Assembly: GCF_000024865.1 (NCBI RefSeq)
Contig: NC_013595.1
Span: 2,418,001-2,482,000 of the forward strand
Reading direction: 5' to 3'
DNA: 64,000 nucleotides
DNA from: Streptosporangium roseum DSM 43021
Lineage (GTDB): Bacteria > Actinomycetota > Actinomycetes > Streptosporangiales > Streptosporangiaceae
Shown in pieces: positions 8,122 to 16,913 of the stretch (position 1 is its first letter; each line of letters starts with the position of its first letter). The notes under the pieces are model-generated. The model did not search any database, had not been told where the DNA came from, and saw nothing but the letters and a program-made list of their open reading frames with translations. A program made the translations under genes and the position numbers.

Positions 8122-9054
8122 ATGAGTGCGCAGAAGGCGCAGAAGGCCGGCGGCAGACGGCTGCTGCTGAAGGGGTTCCTGCTGGCGGTCGCGGTGGTGG
8201 TGGTGTCCGGCTTCGTCCTCAGCGGGTGTTCCCGGGTGAGCACCCAGCCCGACGAGGTGGTCCTGCACTACGCGGGCGGCACCTTCGAGGCCATCAAGTT
8301 CGAAAGGTGCATCAACCCCTCCAGCGGCGCCACGCTGCTCGGCCCCGGCGACACGGCCTACTCCTACCCGTTCGGCCAGCGGACCTTTGACTTCTCCGGA
8401 GGAGATCGCGCCGAGTCCAAGCCGCTGTCCGTCGTCTCCAAGGACAACGTCGAGATGACCGTGTCCGGGGTGGCGACGTTCACGCTGAACACCGACTGCA
8501 AGACGCTGCAGCGCTTCCACGAGAAGATCGGGCTGAAGTTCCGCGCCTACTACGAGGACGGCGAGTCCGAGGGATGGGGGCGGATGCTCAACATCTACAT
8601 GCGGGTGCCGCTGGACCGGGCGCTGGACGCCGCGTCGCAGGAGTTCGAGTGGCGGGGGCTGTTCAACGACCCGAAGGTGAAGCAGGACTGGGAGGCGCGG
8701 GTCGGGGTGCTGGCCCGGCAGTTCATCCAGGAGACGGCCGGAGCCGACTACTTCTGCCACCAGAACTACGCCGGCAGCGGTGAGTGCGCCGACATCTCCC
8801 TGACCATCCAGAAGCCCGAGCCGCCGGAGGCCCTGGTGAGCGCCCTCGCCTCCGAGCAGGCGGCCAAGGCGGAGAACGTCGCCCAGGCCCAGCGCAACGC
8901 CAAGGTCCGCACCGAGATCGAATCCATCAAGGACCTTGTCAAGGTCCTCGGCCCGCAGGGCGCCGTGCTCTGGCAGGCGATCCAGAAGGGCCAGGTCTCG
9001 GTGGTCCCGGTCCCGCAGGGCAGCAACCTCAACATCACCCCGCCGAACCGTTAG
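8122..9054 (+). CDS. SPFH/band 7-like lipoprotein
   Basis: 310 residues from ATG 8122, preceded by AAAGGGAGA. The signal peptide ends in a VLSGC lipobox at about residue 37. The SPFH/band 7-like domain covers roughly residues 65-215 (KPLSVVSKDNVEMTVSGVATFTL). It ends in an Ala/Glu/Lys-rich helix (ALASEQAAKAENVAQAQRNAKV), typical of stomatin-like scaffold proteins. Extracytoplasmic SPFH lipoproteins in actinomycetes have no assigned function. It stands alone between divergent and convergent neighbours. Confidence 0.8.
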   Translation: MSAQKAQKAGGRRLLLKGFLLAVAVVVVSGFVLSGCSRVSTQPDEVVLHYAGGTFEAIKFERCINPSSGATLLGPGDTAYSYPFGQRTFDFSGGDRAESKPLSVVSKDNVEMTVSGVATFTLNTDCKTLQRFHEKIGLKFRAYYEDGESEGWGRMLNIYMRVPLDRALDAASQEFEWRGLFNDPKVKQDWEARVGVLARQFIQETAGADYFCHQNYAGSGECADISLTIQKPEPPEALVSALASEQAAKAENVAQAQRNAKVRTEIESIKDLVKVLGPQGAVLWQAIQKGQVSVVPVPQGSNLNITPPNR

Positions 9055-9171
9055 CGCCGTCCCGCGCCGGCCCCGCCAGGGCCTCCGGGATCCTGGCGGG
9101 CCGCCGCCGTGGGGCCGGGGGAAGGGTGTGAACCGTTCCGGCGGGGAGCGGCCCGTCCGGCGGGGGGCGGC

Positions 9172-9963
9172 TCAGGAGAAGCGGTGCGTCCAGGCCACGG
9201 CCCCGGCGATCACCTGCTCCAGAGGGGCGACGTGCGGGTACCACGTCCGCTCCCATTCCAGCGACACCCATCCGTCGTAGCCCCGCTCGCGCAGGAGCGC
9301 CCCCGCCTCCTCCAGCGGGACCGCGCCCTCTCCCAGCGGGACCGGGGTCAGGTCGGGGCCGGCGTCCTTGACCTGGACGTAGGCGAGCCGGTCGCCGAGG
9401 GCCGCGAGCGTGTCCGCCGGGCTCTCACCGTGCCGCCAGGGGTGGAGCAGGTCCCAGAGGGCGCCGACCGCCTCCGGCTCGCCCGCCTCGTCGAGGAGCC
9501 GCGCCACGGCCGCACCGGTGGGCATCGCGTCGTGCGTCTCCACCAGCACCCGCACCCCCAGCCGCGCGGCCTCCGGCGCGACCGCCCTCAGCCGCCGCGC
9601 CCCGACCGCCGGGTCCTCCCCCCGGGGGAACACCCGCACGCCGGGCGCCCTGAGGTCGGCGGCGAGGACCAGTTCGGCCGTCAGCGCCTCGATCACCGGC
9701 CCGTCCTTCCCGGGAGCGCAGATCCCGACATATCCGGCCAGGGCTGAGATCTCCAGCCCGGCGGCGGCCACCGCCGCCCGGACCCCGGCCCGGTCGGCGG
9801 GCGGTGCCGTACGGCGGGCGCCCGCCCCCGGCAGGCCGACGTGGACGCCGGTGTCGGGGTGGAGACGCAGCTCCAGCCCGTCGCACCCGTACGCCGTCGC
9901 GATCCTGATCGCCTCGGACAACCCCGCGCCGGGCAGGCCCAGCGTGCTGAAGGACGGTCTCAT
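9172..9963 (-). CDS. Sugar phosphate isomerase/epimerase-like TIM barrel
   Basis: 263 residues from ATG 9963, preceded by GGAG. The AP-endonuclease-2/xylose isomerase-like barrel shows metal-site signatures: ELRLHPD, VLVETHDAMPTG (Glu-His), ALWDLLHPWRHGE (Asp-His), YVQVKDAG and VSLEWERTWYP (Glu). It is the last gene of the polysaccharide locus, following the sulfatase by 76 bp. A role in isomerising a released uronic or amino sugar is inferred from context; the substrate is not visible. Confidence 0.82.
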   Translation of the reverse strand: MRPSFSTLGLPGAGLSEAIRIATAYGCDGLELRLHPDTGVHVGLPGAGARRTAPPADRAGVRAAVAAAGLEISALAGYVGICAPGKDGPVIEALTAELVLAADLRAPGVRVFPRGEDPAVGARRLRAVAPEAARLGVRVLVETHDAMPTGAAVARLLDEAGEPEAVGALWDLLHPWRHGESPADTLAALGDRLAYVQVKDAGPDLTPVPLGEGAVPLEEAGALLRERGYDGWVSLEWERTWYPHVAPLEQVIAGAVAWTHRFS

Positions 9964-10039
9964 TCGGTCTCCGCGTTCTCTTGAAGGGCGCTCGGGGGCC
10001 ACCGTACGGCGGGACGGGGCACCGTGCCGGGTCCGCCGG

Positions 10040-11476
10040 TCATCCGTACCGGGGGACCGTCGGGAAGGGCGCGGCCTCGAAGGCGCCGAGCCCGGAGCCC
10101 GGCCGTAGCGGAGCGGCCTGGCCGGCCCCGCTGACGGGCAGCCCCCTGCCGTCCGCCACCGGGTCGACGTACCGGGCGAACCAGGCGTCCAGCTCTCCGG
10201 CCAGGCCGGCGCGCACGGCCGCCGCCTCGGGGGCGTCGGCCAGGTTGCGCCTCTCATCCGGATCGGTCACCAGGTCGTAGAGCTCGTGCGGGCCGTACGG
10301 ATGCCGGTGCACGTATTTCCAGGCTTCGGTCCGGATCATCCGGACCGGCCCGTACTCGTCGAACACCACCACCCTCGGCCGATCCTCGCCCGGCGAGCCT
10401 CCGAGGATGTCGGCGAACGACCGGCCGGGCCGCGATCCGGCGGCGGCGGGAAGCCCGAGATGTTCCAGCAGCGTGGGCCGTAGGTCGTAGGCCGACAGCA
10501 GCGCCTCGCACACCCGGCCCCCGGGGACGCGCCCCGGCTGGCTCACGATCGCCGGGACCATGACCGAGCTGTCGTAGACGTTCTGCGGGAAGGTGCCGTT
10601 GCCCTTGCCCCAGATCCCGTGGTGGCCGCAGTTGAAGCCGTTGTCGCTGGTGAAGACCACCAGCGTCGACTCCGTGAGCCCCAGCTCCGCCAGCCGGGAC
10701 AGCACCCGGCCGATCCCGGCGTCCATCGCCGACACCGCCGCGAAATAACCGGTCAGCGCGGCGCGCACGTCGGGCTCTCCGCCGACCGGGGCCCCGTCCG
10801 GGCCCACCGGCTGCCAGGGGTGCGGCGGCCCCTGCGGGCAGGAGTCGAACGCGCAGCCGTCGTAGAGCGCCTCGAACGCCTCCGGGTGCTGCCCCTTCCA
10901 CGGCGTGTGCGGCGCGGTGTAGTGCAGCGACAGGTAGAACGGCTCCTCGCGCTCCGCCTCGCGCGACAGGAACGCGCACGCCTCGCCGGTCAGCACGTCG
11001 GTGAGGTATCCGGGAGCCTCGACCCGCTCGCCCCCGTCGTAGAGGACGGTGTCCAGGTACGGCCCGCCGCCGCTCTCGTGCGCCAGCCAGCGGACGAACC
11101 CCGGCCGGGGCCGGTCGTTGGCGCCCAGGTGCCACTTGCCGACCAGGCCGAGCCGGTACCCCGCGTCGTGCAGGTCGTCGGTGAAGAGCCTGCGCCCGGC
11201 CAGGAAGTCCGCCCCGTCGTCGCCCACGTGCCCCCGGCTGATCCAGTCGTGCACGCCGTGCTGGGACGGGATCTCCCCGGTGAACAGCGACGCGCGGGCC
11301 GGGGAGCACACCGGGGAGGCGCAGAAGAACCGTGACAGCCGCACGCCCGAAGCCGCCAGGGCGTCGAGGGCGGGGGTGTGGATGTCGTCGTTGCCCGCGC
11401 AGCCCAGGGCCCACGGGCCCTGGTCGTCACTCAGGATGAGCAGGACGTTGGGCCGGCCGGGATCATGACTGGCCAA
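10040..11476 (-). CDS. Sulfatase, formylglycine type
   Basis: 478 residues from a TTG start at 11476 (GGAG 7 nt upstream); no ATG or GTG lies close to the conserved start PNVLLILSDDQG. The metal ligands D17/D18 are followed by the C57-S-P-A-R motif, whose Cys is oxidised to formylglycine in Cys-type sulfatases. Later come GKWHLG (Lys-His) and FTSDNG (Asp-Asn). No signal peptide is seen, so it probably acts on imported sulfated sugars in the cytoplasm. It overlaps the upstream oxidoreductase gene by 14 bp. The locus makes a sulfated glycan fragment the likely substrate. Confidence 0.9.
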   Translation of the reverse strand: MASHDPGRPNVLLILSDDQGPWALGCAGNDDIHTPALDALAASGVRLSRFFCASPVCSPARASLFTGEIPSQHGVHDWISRGHVGDDGADFLAGRRLFTDDLHDAGYRLGLVGKWHLGANDRPRPGFVRWLAHESGGGPYLDTVLYDGGERVEAPGYLTDVLTGEACAFLSREAEREEPFYLSLHYTAPHTPWKGQHPEAFEALYDGCAFDSCPQGPPHPWQPVGPDGAPVGGEPDVRAALTGYFAAVSAMDAGIGRVLSRLAELGLTESTLVVFTSDNGFNCGHHGIWGKGNGTFPQNVYDSSVMVPAIVSQPGRVPGGRVCEALLSAYDLRPTLLEHLGLPAAAGSRPGRSFADILGGSPGEDRPRVVVFDEYGPVRMIRTEAWKYVHRHPYGPHELYDLVTDPDERRNLADAPEAAAVRAGLAGELDAWFARYVDPVADGRGLPVSGAGQAAPLRPGSGLGAFEAAPFPTVPRYG

Positions 11477-12461
11477 CGAGGCACTCCGTCCGCACCGGGG
11501 CTCCGCTCGCCGCCGAGGCGTAGGCGGCCAGCACGACCTCCAGCACGTGCCGCCCGTGCGCGCCGCCCACCGCGGGCGCCCGGCCGTCCCGTACGGCATC
11601 CGCGAAGTCGGTGAGCTGGGCGGCGAAGGCCGCGGGGATGTCGTCGGGGTCCGGCCGGTGCAGCCAGGTCGTCACGCCGTCCTTGTGCAGCGCCGTACCC
11701 AGGTGGGGGGAGACCGACAGCGTGCCGCTCTCCCCGACCACGGTGATCTCGTCGTGCTGGGCGGGCGGGCCGGTGCTGGTCACCGCGACCTGCGCGGCCA
11801 GGCCGCCGGTCAGGGCCAGCCTGACCAGGGCGTCGGTCTCGATCGGCGAGCCGTTCACCGAGGCGTCCACCTGTTCGACCCGGCGGCCGGACAGCCACAG
11901 CAGCCGGTCCACGCAGTGCGCGCCGATGTTGATGAACACGCCGCCGCCGGAGAGCTCCGGGTCGAGGAACCAGCCGGGCCGCGAGCCCGGCCGGTAGTCG
12001 GAGCCGCGCCGGTCGGACATCAGCAGCGGCTCGCCGATCTCCCCGGCCGCCAGCGCGGCCATCGCCGCGACCTTGTCGGGGAGGAAGCGCTGGATGTGCC
12101 CGACGGCCAGCCGCACCCCGGCGGCGGCGCAGGCGTCGATCATCAGGTCGCAGTCGGCCAGCGAGGTCGCCATGGGCTTCTCGACCAGGACGTGCAGCCC
12201 GGCCGCCGCCGCGTCGCACACGATCGCGGTGTGCAGCGCGTGCGGGGTGTTGACCAGGACCGCGTCCACCTCGCCCGAGGCGATCAGGTCGCGGTGGCCG
12301 GCGTGCGCCGACGCGCCGTGGGGCGCGGCGACCCGGCGCGCGGTCTCCATGTTCAGGTCGCAGACCGCGCCCACCCGGAGGCCGCGCACCCGGAGCGCCG
12401 CCTCGGCGTGCAGCACGCCGACGGCGCCCGCGCCGATCAGGCCCAGACGGAGTTCAGTCAC
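11463..12461 (-). CDS. Gfo/Idh/MocA family oxidoreductase
   Basis: 332 residues. The NAD-binding Rossmann motif is GLIGAGAVGVLHAEA near the N-terminus. The EKP signature of the family appears as HVLVEKPMATSLADCD, and a C-terminal alpha/beta domain holds FINIGAHCVDRLLWLSG with the probable catalytic His. These enzymes oxidise or epimerise sugars, inositols or sugar acids. It overlaps the regulator gene upstream by 8 bp and the sulfatase downstream by 14 bp, so the three are one transcription and translation unit. Confidence 0.9.
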   Translation of the reverse strand: MTELRLGLIGAGAVGVLHAEAALRVRGLRVGAVCDLNMETARRVAAPHGASAHAGHRDLIASGEVDAVLVNTPHALHTAIVCDAAAAGLHVLVEKPMATSLADCDLMIDACAAAGVRLAVGHIQRFLPDKVAAMAALAAGEIGEPLLMSDRRGSDYRPGSRPGWFLDPELSGGGVFINIGAHCVDRLLWLSGRRVEQVDASVNGSPIETDALVRLALTGGLAAQVAVTSTGPPAQHDEITVVGESGTLSVSPHLGTALHKDGVTTWLHRPDPDDIPAAFAAQLTDFADAVRDGRAPAVGGAHGRHVLEVVLAAYASAASGAPVRTECLVGQS

Positions 12462-13548
12462 TTGTCATCTCTTCCGAGGAGGCGCCGCATGATCGGCGCA
12501 CGACGATGCCGGGGCGCAGCCGTACCCGGTGCATGGGCAGGTCCGGCTCGCGCAGGCGGCGGAGCAGGAGCTCGGCCGCGTGGCGGCCGAGGTGGCGCTT
12601 GGGCGGGGATACGGCGGTGAGCGGCACCTCGGCCAGATCGGCGATCTCGTCGTCGTAGGCGACGATCGCCAGATCGCCCGGTACGGCCAGGCCGGCCCGC
12701 CGGGCGGCGGAGACCATCAAGGTGGCCTCGCGGTCGCCGAAGCAGACGACGGCGGTGGAGCCCCCGGCGGTGACGCGGCGCACCTGCTCGTCGGCGACCC
12801 TGGGGTTCCACTCGCTCTGCGGCGCGGAGAACGGCTCCGCGGCCCGCAGGCCGAGGTCGGTCACGGCGGCTGTGAAGCCCTGGCCGACCGGTGCGCTGGT
12901 GGGGTTGCCCGAGCGGGTGAGCAGGGCCAGCCGGCTGTGGCCGAGCGCGGCCAGGTGGCGCACGGCCGCGTAGCCTCCGGCCTCGTGGTCGGTGCGGACG
13001 TGCTCGCTGGGGTCGTCGGCGCCGTCCAGGCCTCGCTCGATCAGCACGACGGGCACCGGCAGGCTGGTGAGGCGGTCGACGACGGCCGCCGGGTCCACCC
13101 GGCCGATGAGCGTGGGGACGACGAGCAGGCCGTCCACGCCGGAGTCGAGCATGCGCCTCAGCGCGGCCTCCTCCTCCGCCGGCTGGTAGTGGGAGCAGGC
13201 CAGCATCAGCCGTGCCCCGGCGGCGGCCAGCGCCTCCTCTATGCCCTCCAGGACCTTCGGGTAGTAGAGCGTGGTGTCCGGCACGACCACGCCGACCAGC
13301 GCGGCCCCGCCCCGGACGGCCGGGGCGTGCTCGGCCACGAAGGTGCCCGCCCCCTGACGCCGGATCACGAGCCCCTCCTCGACCAGCTCGTCCACCGCGC
13401 GGCGGACCGTGGTGAGGCTGACCTCACGGGTGTGGGAAAGCTCCTGCTCGGTGGGGAGCTTCGCGCCGGACGCCCAGACACCCGAGCGGATCTCCGCGCG
13501 GAGCTGGGTGGCGAGCCTGCGGAACTTCAGCTCCCGTGAATCCGACAT
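12454..13548 (-). CDS. GntR/LacI hybrid transcriptional regulator
   Basis: 364 residues. The N-terminal GntR-type winged helix (residues ~6-70: LATQLRAEIRSGVWASGAKLPTEQELSHT, VSLTTVRRAVDELVEEGLVIRRQGAGTFVA) is joined to a LacI/periplasmic-binding-protein-like ligand domain (VGVVVPDT to residue ~345), the AraR arrangement. ATG 13548 is chosen because GAGGG lies 8 nt upstream; an in-frame ATG at 13563 overlaps the permease stop. It sits inside the operon it probably controls, and the likely effector is a sugar from the imported glycan. A candidate operator is the inverted repeat at 16742-16775. Confidence 0.9.
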   Translation of the reverse strand: MSDSRELKFRRLATQLRAEIRSGVWASGAKLPTEQELSHTREVSLTTVRRAVDELVEEGLVIRRQGAGTFVAEHAPAVRGGAALVGVVVPDTTLYYPKVLEGIEEALAAAGARLMLACSHYQPAEEEAALRRMLDSGVDGLLVVPTLIGRVDPAAVVDRLTSLPVPVVLIERGLDGADDPSEHVRTDHEAGGYAAVRHLAALGHSRLALLTRSGNPTSAPVGQGFTAAVTDLGLRAAEPFSAPQSEWNPRVADEQVRRVTAGGSTAVVCFGDREATLMVSAARRAGLAVPGDLAIVAYDDEIADLAEVPLTAVSPPKRHLGRHAAELLLRRLREPDLPMHRVRLRPGIVVRRSCGASSEEMTSD

Positions 13549-13559
13549 GGCGTCAGCCC

Positions 13560-14405
13560 TCATTTCACTGAACCGAGGGTCATGCCCTCGATGATCCGTC
13601 GGCCGAGCCAGATATAGCAGGCGAGGACGGGCAGCACGACCGTGCAGACCCCGGCGAACAGGCCGCCCCAGTCGGCGCCGTTGTACTGCATCCGCTGCAG
13701 GAAGCCCAGCAGCGCCAGGGAGAGCGTGGCCTTCTCCTCGCTCTGCAGGAAGACCAGGCCGAACAGCGTCTCGCCCCAGTGCTGGATGATGTTGAGGATC
13801 ATCGCGGTGATGATGCCGCTGCGCGCGAGCGGCAGCATGATCTGCCAGAACGTGCGGTTGGAGGAGGCCCCGTCGAGCGCCGCGGCCTCCTCCAGTTCCT
13901 TGGGCAGCGAGCCGAAGAAGCCGGTCAGGAAGAAGACCGTGAACGGCATCGAGGTCGCGACGTAGAGGATCCACAGGCCGGTCAGGCTGTCGACGAGGTA
14001 GAGCTCGTTCATCATCACGTACAGCGGCAGGATGATGACCTGCGAGGGGATGCCGAGGCCGAGCGCGAAGAACGCCGTGATGCCGCTGTTCCAGCGGGTC
14101 AGGATCCTGCTCAGCGCGTAGGCCGCGGGAGCGGACAGCGCGATCGTGGCGATCGCCGTGCCGAAGACCAGGATCACCGTGTTGAGGGTGGCCCCGGCGA
14201 AGTCGCTGGCGGTCCACGCGCGGGCGTAGTTGTCCCACTGCGGGGTGGTCGGCAGCGACCAGGGCTCGGCGAAGATCGCGCGGGTGGACTTGAGCGAGGT
14301 CAGCAGCATCCACACCGCGACGGCCACGCTGAACAGGGCGAACAGCCATGCGAAAGGCGAACCGAGCAGTTTGGACGGGCCGGGGAACTTACGGGTCATT
14401 GCCAT
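13560..14405 (-). CDS. Carbohydrate ABC transporter permease (MalG type)
   Basis: 281 residues with six predicted membrane helices. It has the EAA loop for ATPase contact (ELEEAAALDGASSNRTFWQIMLPLARSGI, residues ~170-200). It is the second inner-membrane subunit of a CUT1-type sugar importer, downstream of the MalF-like gene. No ATPase gene is present in the locus; a shared MsiK-type ATPase encoded elsewhere is likely, as known for actinomycete CUT1 importers. Confidence 0.93.
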   Translation of the reverse strand: MAMTRKFPGPSKLLGSPFAWLFALFSVAVAVWMLLTSLKSTRAIFAEPWSLPTTPQWDNYARAWTASDFAGATLNTVILVFGTAIATIALSAPAAYALSRILTRWNSGITAFFALGLGIPSQVIILPLYVMMNELYLVDSLTGLWILYVATSMPFTVFFLTGFFGSLPKELEEAAALDGASSNRTFWQIMLPLARSGIITAMILNIIQHWGETLFGLVFLQSEEKATLSLALLGFLQRMQYNGADWGGLFAGVCTVVLPVLACYIWLGRRIIEGMTLGSVK

Positions 14406-14417
14406 GGGAGCCCCCTT

Positions 14418-15371
14418 TCAGAACTGGACCGTGTCACGGCGGAACAGCCGGCGCAGCAGCACGACCAGCACGCCGACCAGGGCGAGCATGACCATGCCGG
14501 TCGCGGCGGCGGAGCCGTACTTGGGCACGCCGCTGGCGAAGGCCTCGGCGTAGGCGTACAGGGCGGTGTTCCACACCTTGGTCGGCGGAAGCTGGCCCGC
14601 CGCGCCCGCGAAGGCGTAGATGAACTCGAAGATCTTGATCGCGCTGATGCTCCAGAGCACCGCGCAGACCCCGACGACGTCCCACATCAGGGGGAGCGTC
14701 ACGTGCCGGAACCGCTGCCAGGCGTTGGCGCCCTCCAGGTCGCACACTTCGTAGAGGTCCTTCGGGATGCGGTCCACGGCGGCCATCAGGATCGTGGTGA
14801 AGAAGCCGGTCTGCACCCAGACCAGGCCGATCATGATGACGGAGAAGAGGTTCTCGGTGCCCAGCCAGTTCGGCGGGTCGTCCATGCCGAAGGCCCGCAG
14901 CGCCTGGTTGACGACGCCTTCGGCCTGGAAGAGGAAGCCCCACAGGATCGACAGCACGATGCCGGAGATGATGTTGGGGAAGAAGATGATCGCCCGGACC
15001 GCCTTACGCCCGGCCATGTCGCGCAGGATCATCGTCAGCAGGAAGCTGAGGGCGAAGGTCGCGCCGCCGACGGCGAAGAGGATCGTCAGCGTGTTGGCGA
15101 AGGAGCCCTGGAAGACCGGGTCGAGCAGCAGCCGCCGGTAGTTGTCGAGCCCGGCGAACTCCATCGGCCCGGCCCCGGCCCACTTGTTGAGGCTGATCCA
15201 GGCGGTGGCGAGCGTCGGCAGGATGTAGAAGACGACGTAGAGGACGAGCGCGGGGGCGATGAACGGCCAGAACAGCCGCTTCCTCCCCCGGGCGAGCGGG
15301 CTGCCCTGCGCCGCGGGGGCGGCCGGCTGCCGCTGGGCGGGCTCCGTCTCGCGGACGGCGGTCGCGGTCAT
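14418..15371 (-). CDS. Carbohydrate ABC transporter permease (MalF type)
   Basis: 317 residues with six membrane helices and the EAA loop (DLYEVCDLEGANAWQRFRHVTLPLMWDV). The first ~30 residues are a polar Pro/Ala/Arg-rich cytoplasmic tail. The ATG overlaps the stop of the solute-binding protein gene by one base (TGATG), giving tight coupling. It forms the channel with the MalG-like subunit encoded 12 bp downstream. Confidence 0.94.
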   Translation of the reverse strand: MTATAVRETEPAQRQPAAPAAQGSPLARGRKRLFWPFIAPALVLYVVFYILPTLATAWISLNKWAGAGPMEFAGLDNYRRLLLDPVFQGSFANTLTILFAVGGATFALSFLLTMILRDMAGRKAVRAIIFFPNIISGIVLSILWGFLFQAEGVVNQALRAFGMDDPPNWLGTENLFSVIMIGLVWVQTGFFTTILMAAVDRIPKDLYEVCDLEGANAWQRFRHVTLPLMWDVVGVCAVLWSISAIKIFEFIYAFAGAAGQLPPTKVWNTALYAYAEAFASGVPKYGSAAATGMVMLALVGVLVVLLRRLFRRDTVQF

Positions 15372-16693
15372 CAGCCGTTGAGCTTCCAGAAGTCGACCGA
15401 GGTGCTCTTGAGCTTGGCCACGAAGTCGGCCGCGGAGACCTTACCGGTGATCAGCTCGGTGTTCACCGGCTGGAAGACCTTGGTGTACCAGTCGGTGTGG
15501 TCCATCTTCACGCCGTCGAGGGCCGGATGCGTCCGCGCGGTGTCCAGCGTCTTCTTCACGTCGGCCAGTACGGCGGGCACCTCGATGTCCGCGCGCGGGG
15601 TGATGTTGTCCGTCTCGGAGGCGATCTTCGACAGCCGCTCCTTGTTCATGAAATACGCGACGAACCTCTTGGCAGCCTCGGCGTTGCGGGCCTTGGCCGG
15701 GATCGCGAACCCGATCAGCGAGATCTCCTGGGTCTGCTCGCCCTTGGCGCCCTCGGGGAAGGGGAAGGAGCGGTAGGCGAAGCCCTCCTTGGCCGACGGC
15801 TTGGTCTCGCTCGGCGCGAAGGTGCCCAGCAGCAGGAAGTCGGCCCCGCCGCCGGCCCACTTCTGCTGGACGGCCGGGAACTTGCTGCCGTCGTAGCCCT
15901 TGACGAAGTAGCCGCCCTTGACGAGCTCTTCGATCTTCTGGACCGCGGTCACGAAGGCCGGGTCGTCGAACTTGGCGCCGGTCGCGTCCGTCGCGGCGGC
16001 GCCGAACGCGCCGGGCCCGAGGTCGCGCAGGATCGCGTGGTAGGTCCAGAAGGCCGAGTAGTCGGCGATGTCGGCGTCCAGCGCCAGCGGCCCGTCGCCC
16101 CGCGCGGTCTTGCGCCTGTCCAGCAGGGAGACGAAGTCGTCCCAGGTCTTCGGGGGCGCGGCGGCCACGTCCTTGAGCGCGTTGCCGTCGTACCAGATCT
16201 GCTCGGCCAGCACCTCGTACGGCACCAGCCAGGCCTTGCCGTCCGAGGTCGCGTACTCGCGGTACTTGGGATCGATCACGTCGCCGACCTTCTTGCCGGT
16301 CTCGCCCGGGATCTCCATGTCGTAGACGGGAGAGAGGTCCAGGCCCTGTCCGGTGGCGACGAAGGTCGACTTCACGAACCGGTCGGCGGAGTCGACCAGG
16401 TCGGCGGGGACGTTCCTGGTGTTGAGCGTGGGCGCGAGCTGCTTGGAGACGTCGCGCCCCTTCCACTCGACCTTGACCTTGACGCCGGTCTCCCGGGTGA
16501 AGGAGGCGATGGCGGACTCCAGCACCTTGGCCTGGGGCTCGCCCGCCTTCCACATCGACCAGTAGACGAGCTCGTTGGCGGCCTCGCCGGTCGAGCCGCC
16601 GCCGCAGGCGGCGGCGCCGAGGCCGAGCGCGCCCGCCACGGTCACGGCGGCCACGGTCCTGAGCATCTGGCGGCGGGGGAGGAATCCGTTCAT
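15371..16693 (-). CDS. Sugar-binding lipoprotein of ABC importer
   Basis: 440 residues. The N-terminus has a twin-arginine-like start (PRRQMLRTVAAVTVAGALGLGAAAC) with a lipobox ending in AAC, so it is a lipoprotein possibly exported by Tat. The rest is a family 1 extracellular solute-binding fold (LVYWSMWKAGEPQAKVLESAIASFTRETGVKVKVEW). It captures the oligosaccharide outside and delivers it to the two permeases. It is first in the operon, 220 bp from and divergent to the lyase gene. Confidence 0.93.
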   Translation of the reverse strand: MNGFLPRRQMLRTVAAVTVAGALGLGAAACGGGSTGEAANELVYWSMWKAGEPQAKVLESAIASFTRETGVKVKVEWKGRDVSKQLAPTLNTRNVPADLVDSADRFVKSTFVATGQGLDLSPVYDMEIPGETGKKVGDVIDPKYREYATSDGKAWLVPYEVLAEQIWYDGNALKDVAAAPPKTWDDFVSLLDRRKTARGDGPLALDADIADYSAFWTYHAILRDLGPGAFGAAATDATGAKFDDPAFVTAVQKIEELVKGGYFVKGYDGSKFPAVQQKWAGGGADFLLLGTFAPSETKPSAKEGFAYRSFPFPEGAKGEQTQEISLIGFAIPAKARNAEAAKRFVAYFMNKERLSKIASETDNITPRADIEVPAVLADVKKTLDTARTHPALDGVKMDHTDWYTKVFQPVNTELITGKVSAADFVAKLKSTSVDFWKLNG

Positions 16694-16741
16694 CGAACAC
16701 TCCTGGGGAAGGGGGTGGATGTCGGAATCCTGGACGTGAAG

Positions 16742-16775
16742 TCATCCCTAAGTCAACATAATGAATTAGGGATGA
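16742..16775. promoter_or_regulatory. Candidate operator between importer operon and lyase
   Basis: A perfect 10-bp inverted repeat (TCATCCCTAA / TTAGGGATGA) with a 14-bp AT-rich spacer, in the divergent 220-bp gap. It lies about 50 bp upstream of the binding-protein gene and 140 bp upstream of the lyase gene. The position suits control of both transcripts by the GntR/LacI regulator of the locus. This is an inference; the site is not matched to a known consensus. Confidence 0.6.
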
Positions 16776-16913
16776 ATTCTGCGGTCTGTGCGGTTTTCCC
16801 GCACTCGTAGGGGAGTGGGCCGCGATAGTCGGTCCTAAAAATCTTGAAATACTTCTTTATTCATCACTTTTGTCTCCCGTTGGATACGGCTCATCCGATC
16901 CGAAGGAGGGGCC

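Noticed and set aside
13779..15776. 665-codon + strand frame over the ABC permease genes
   Set aside because: Antisense to two clear permeases and the binding protein; sequence is low-complexity Gln/Asp/Arg and has no family signature.
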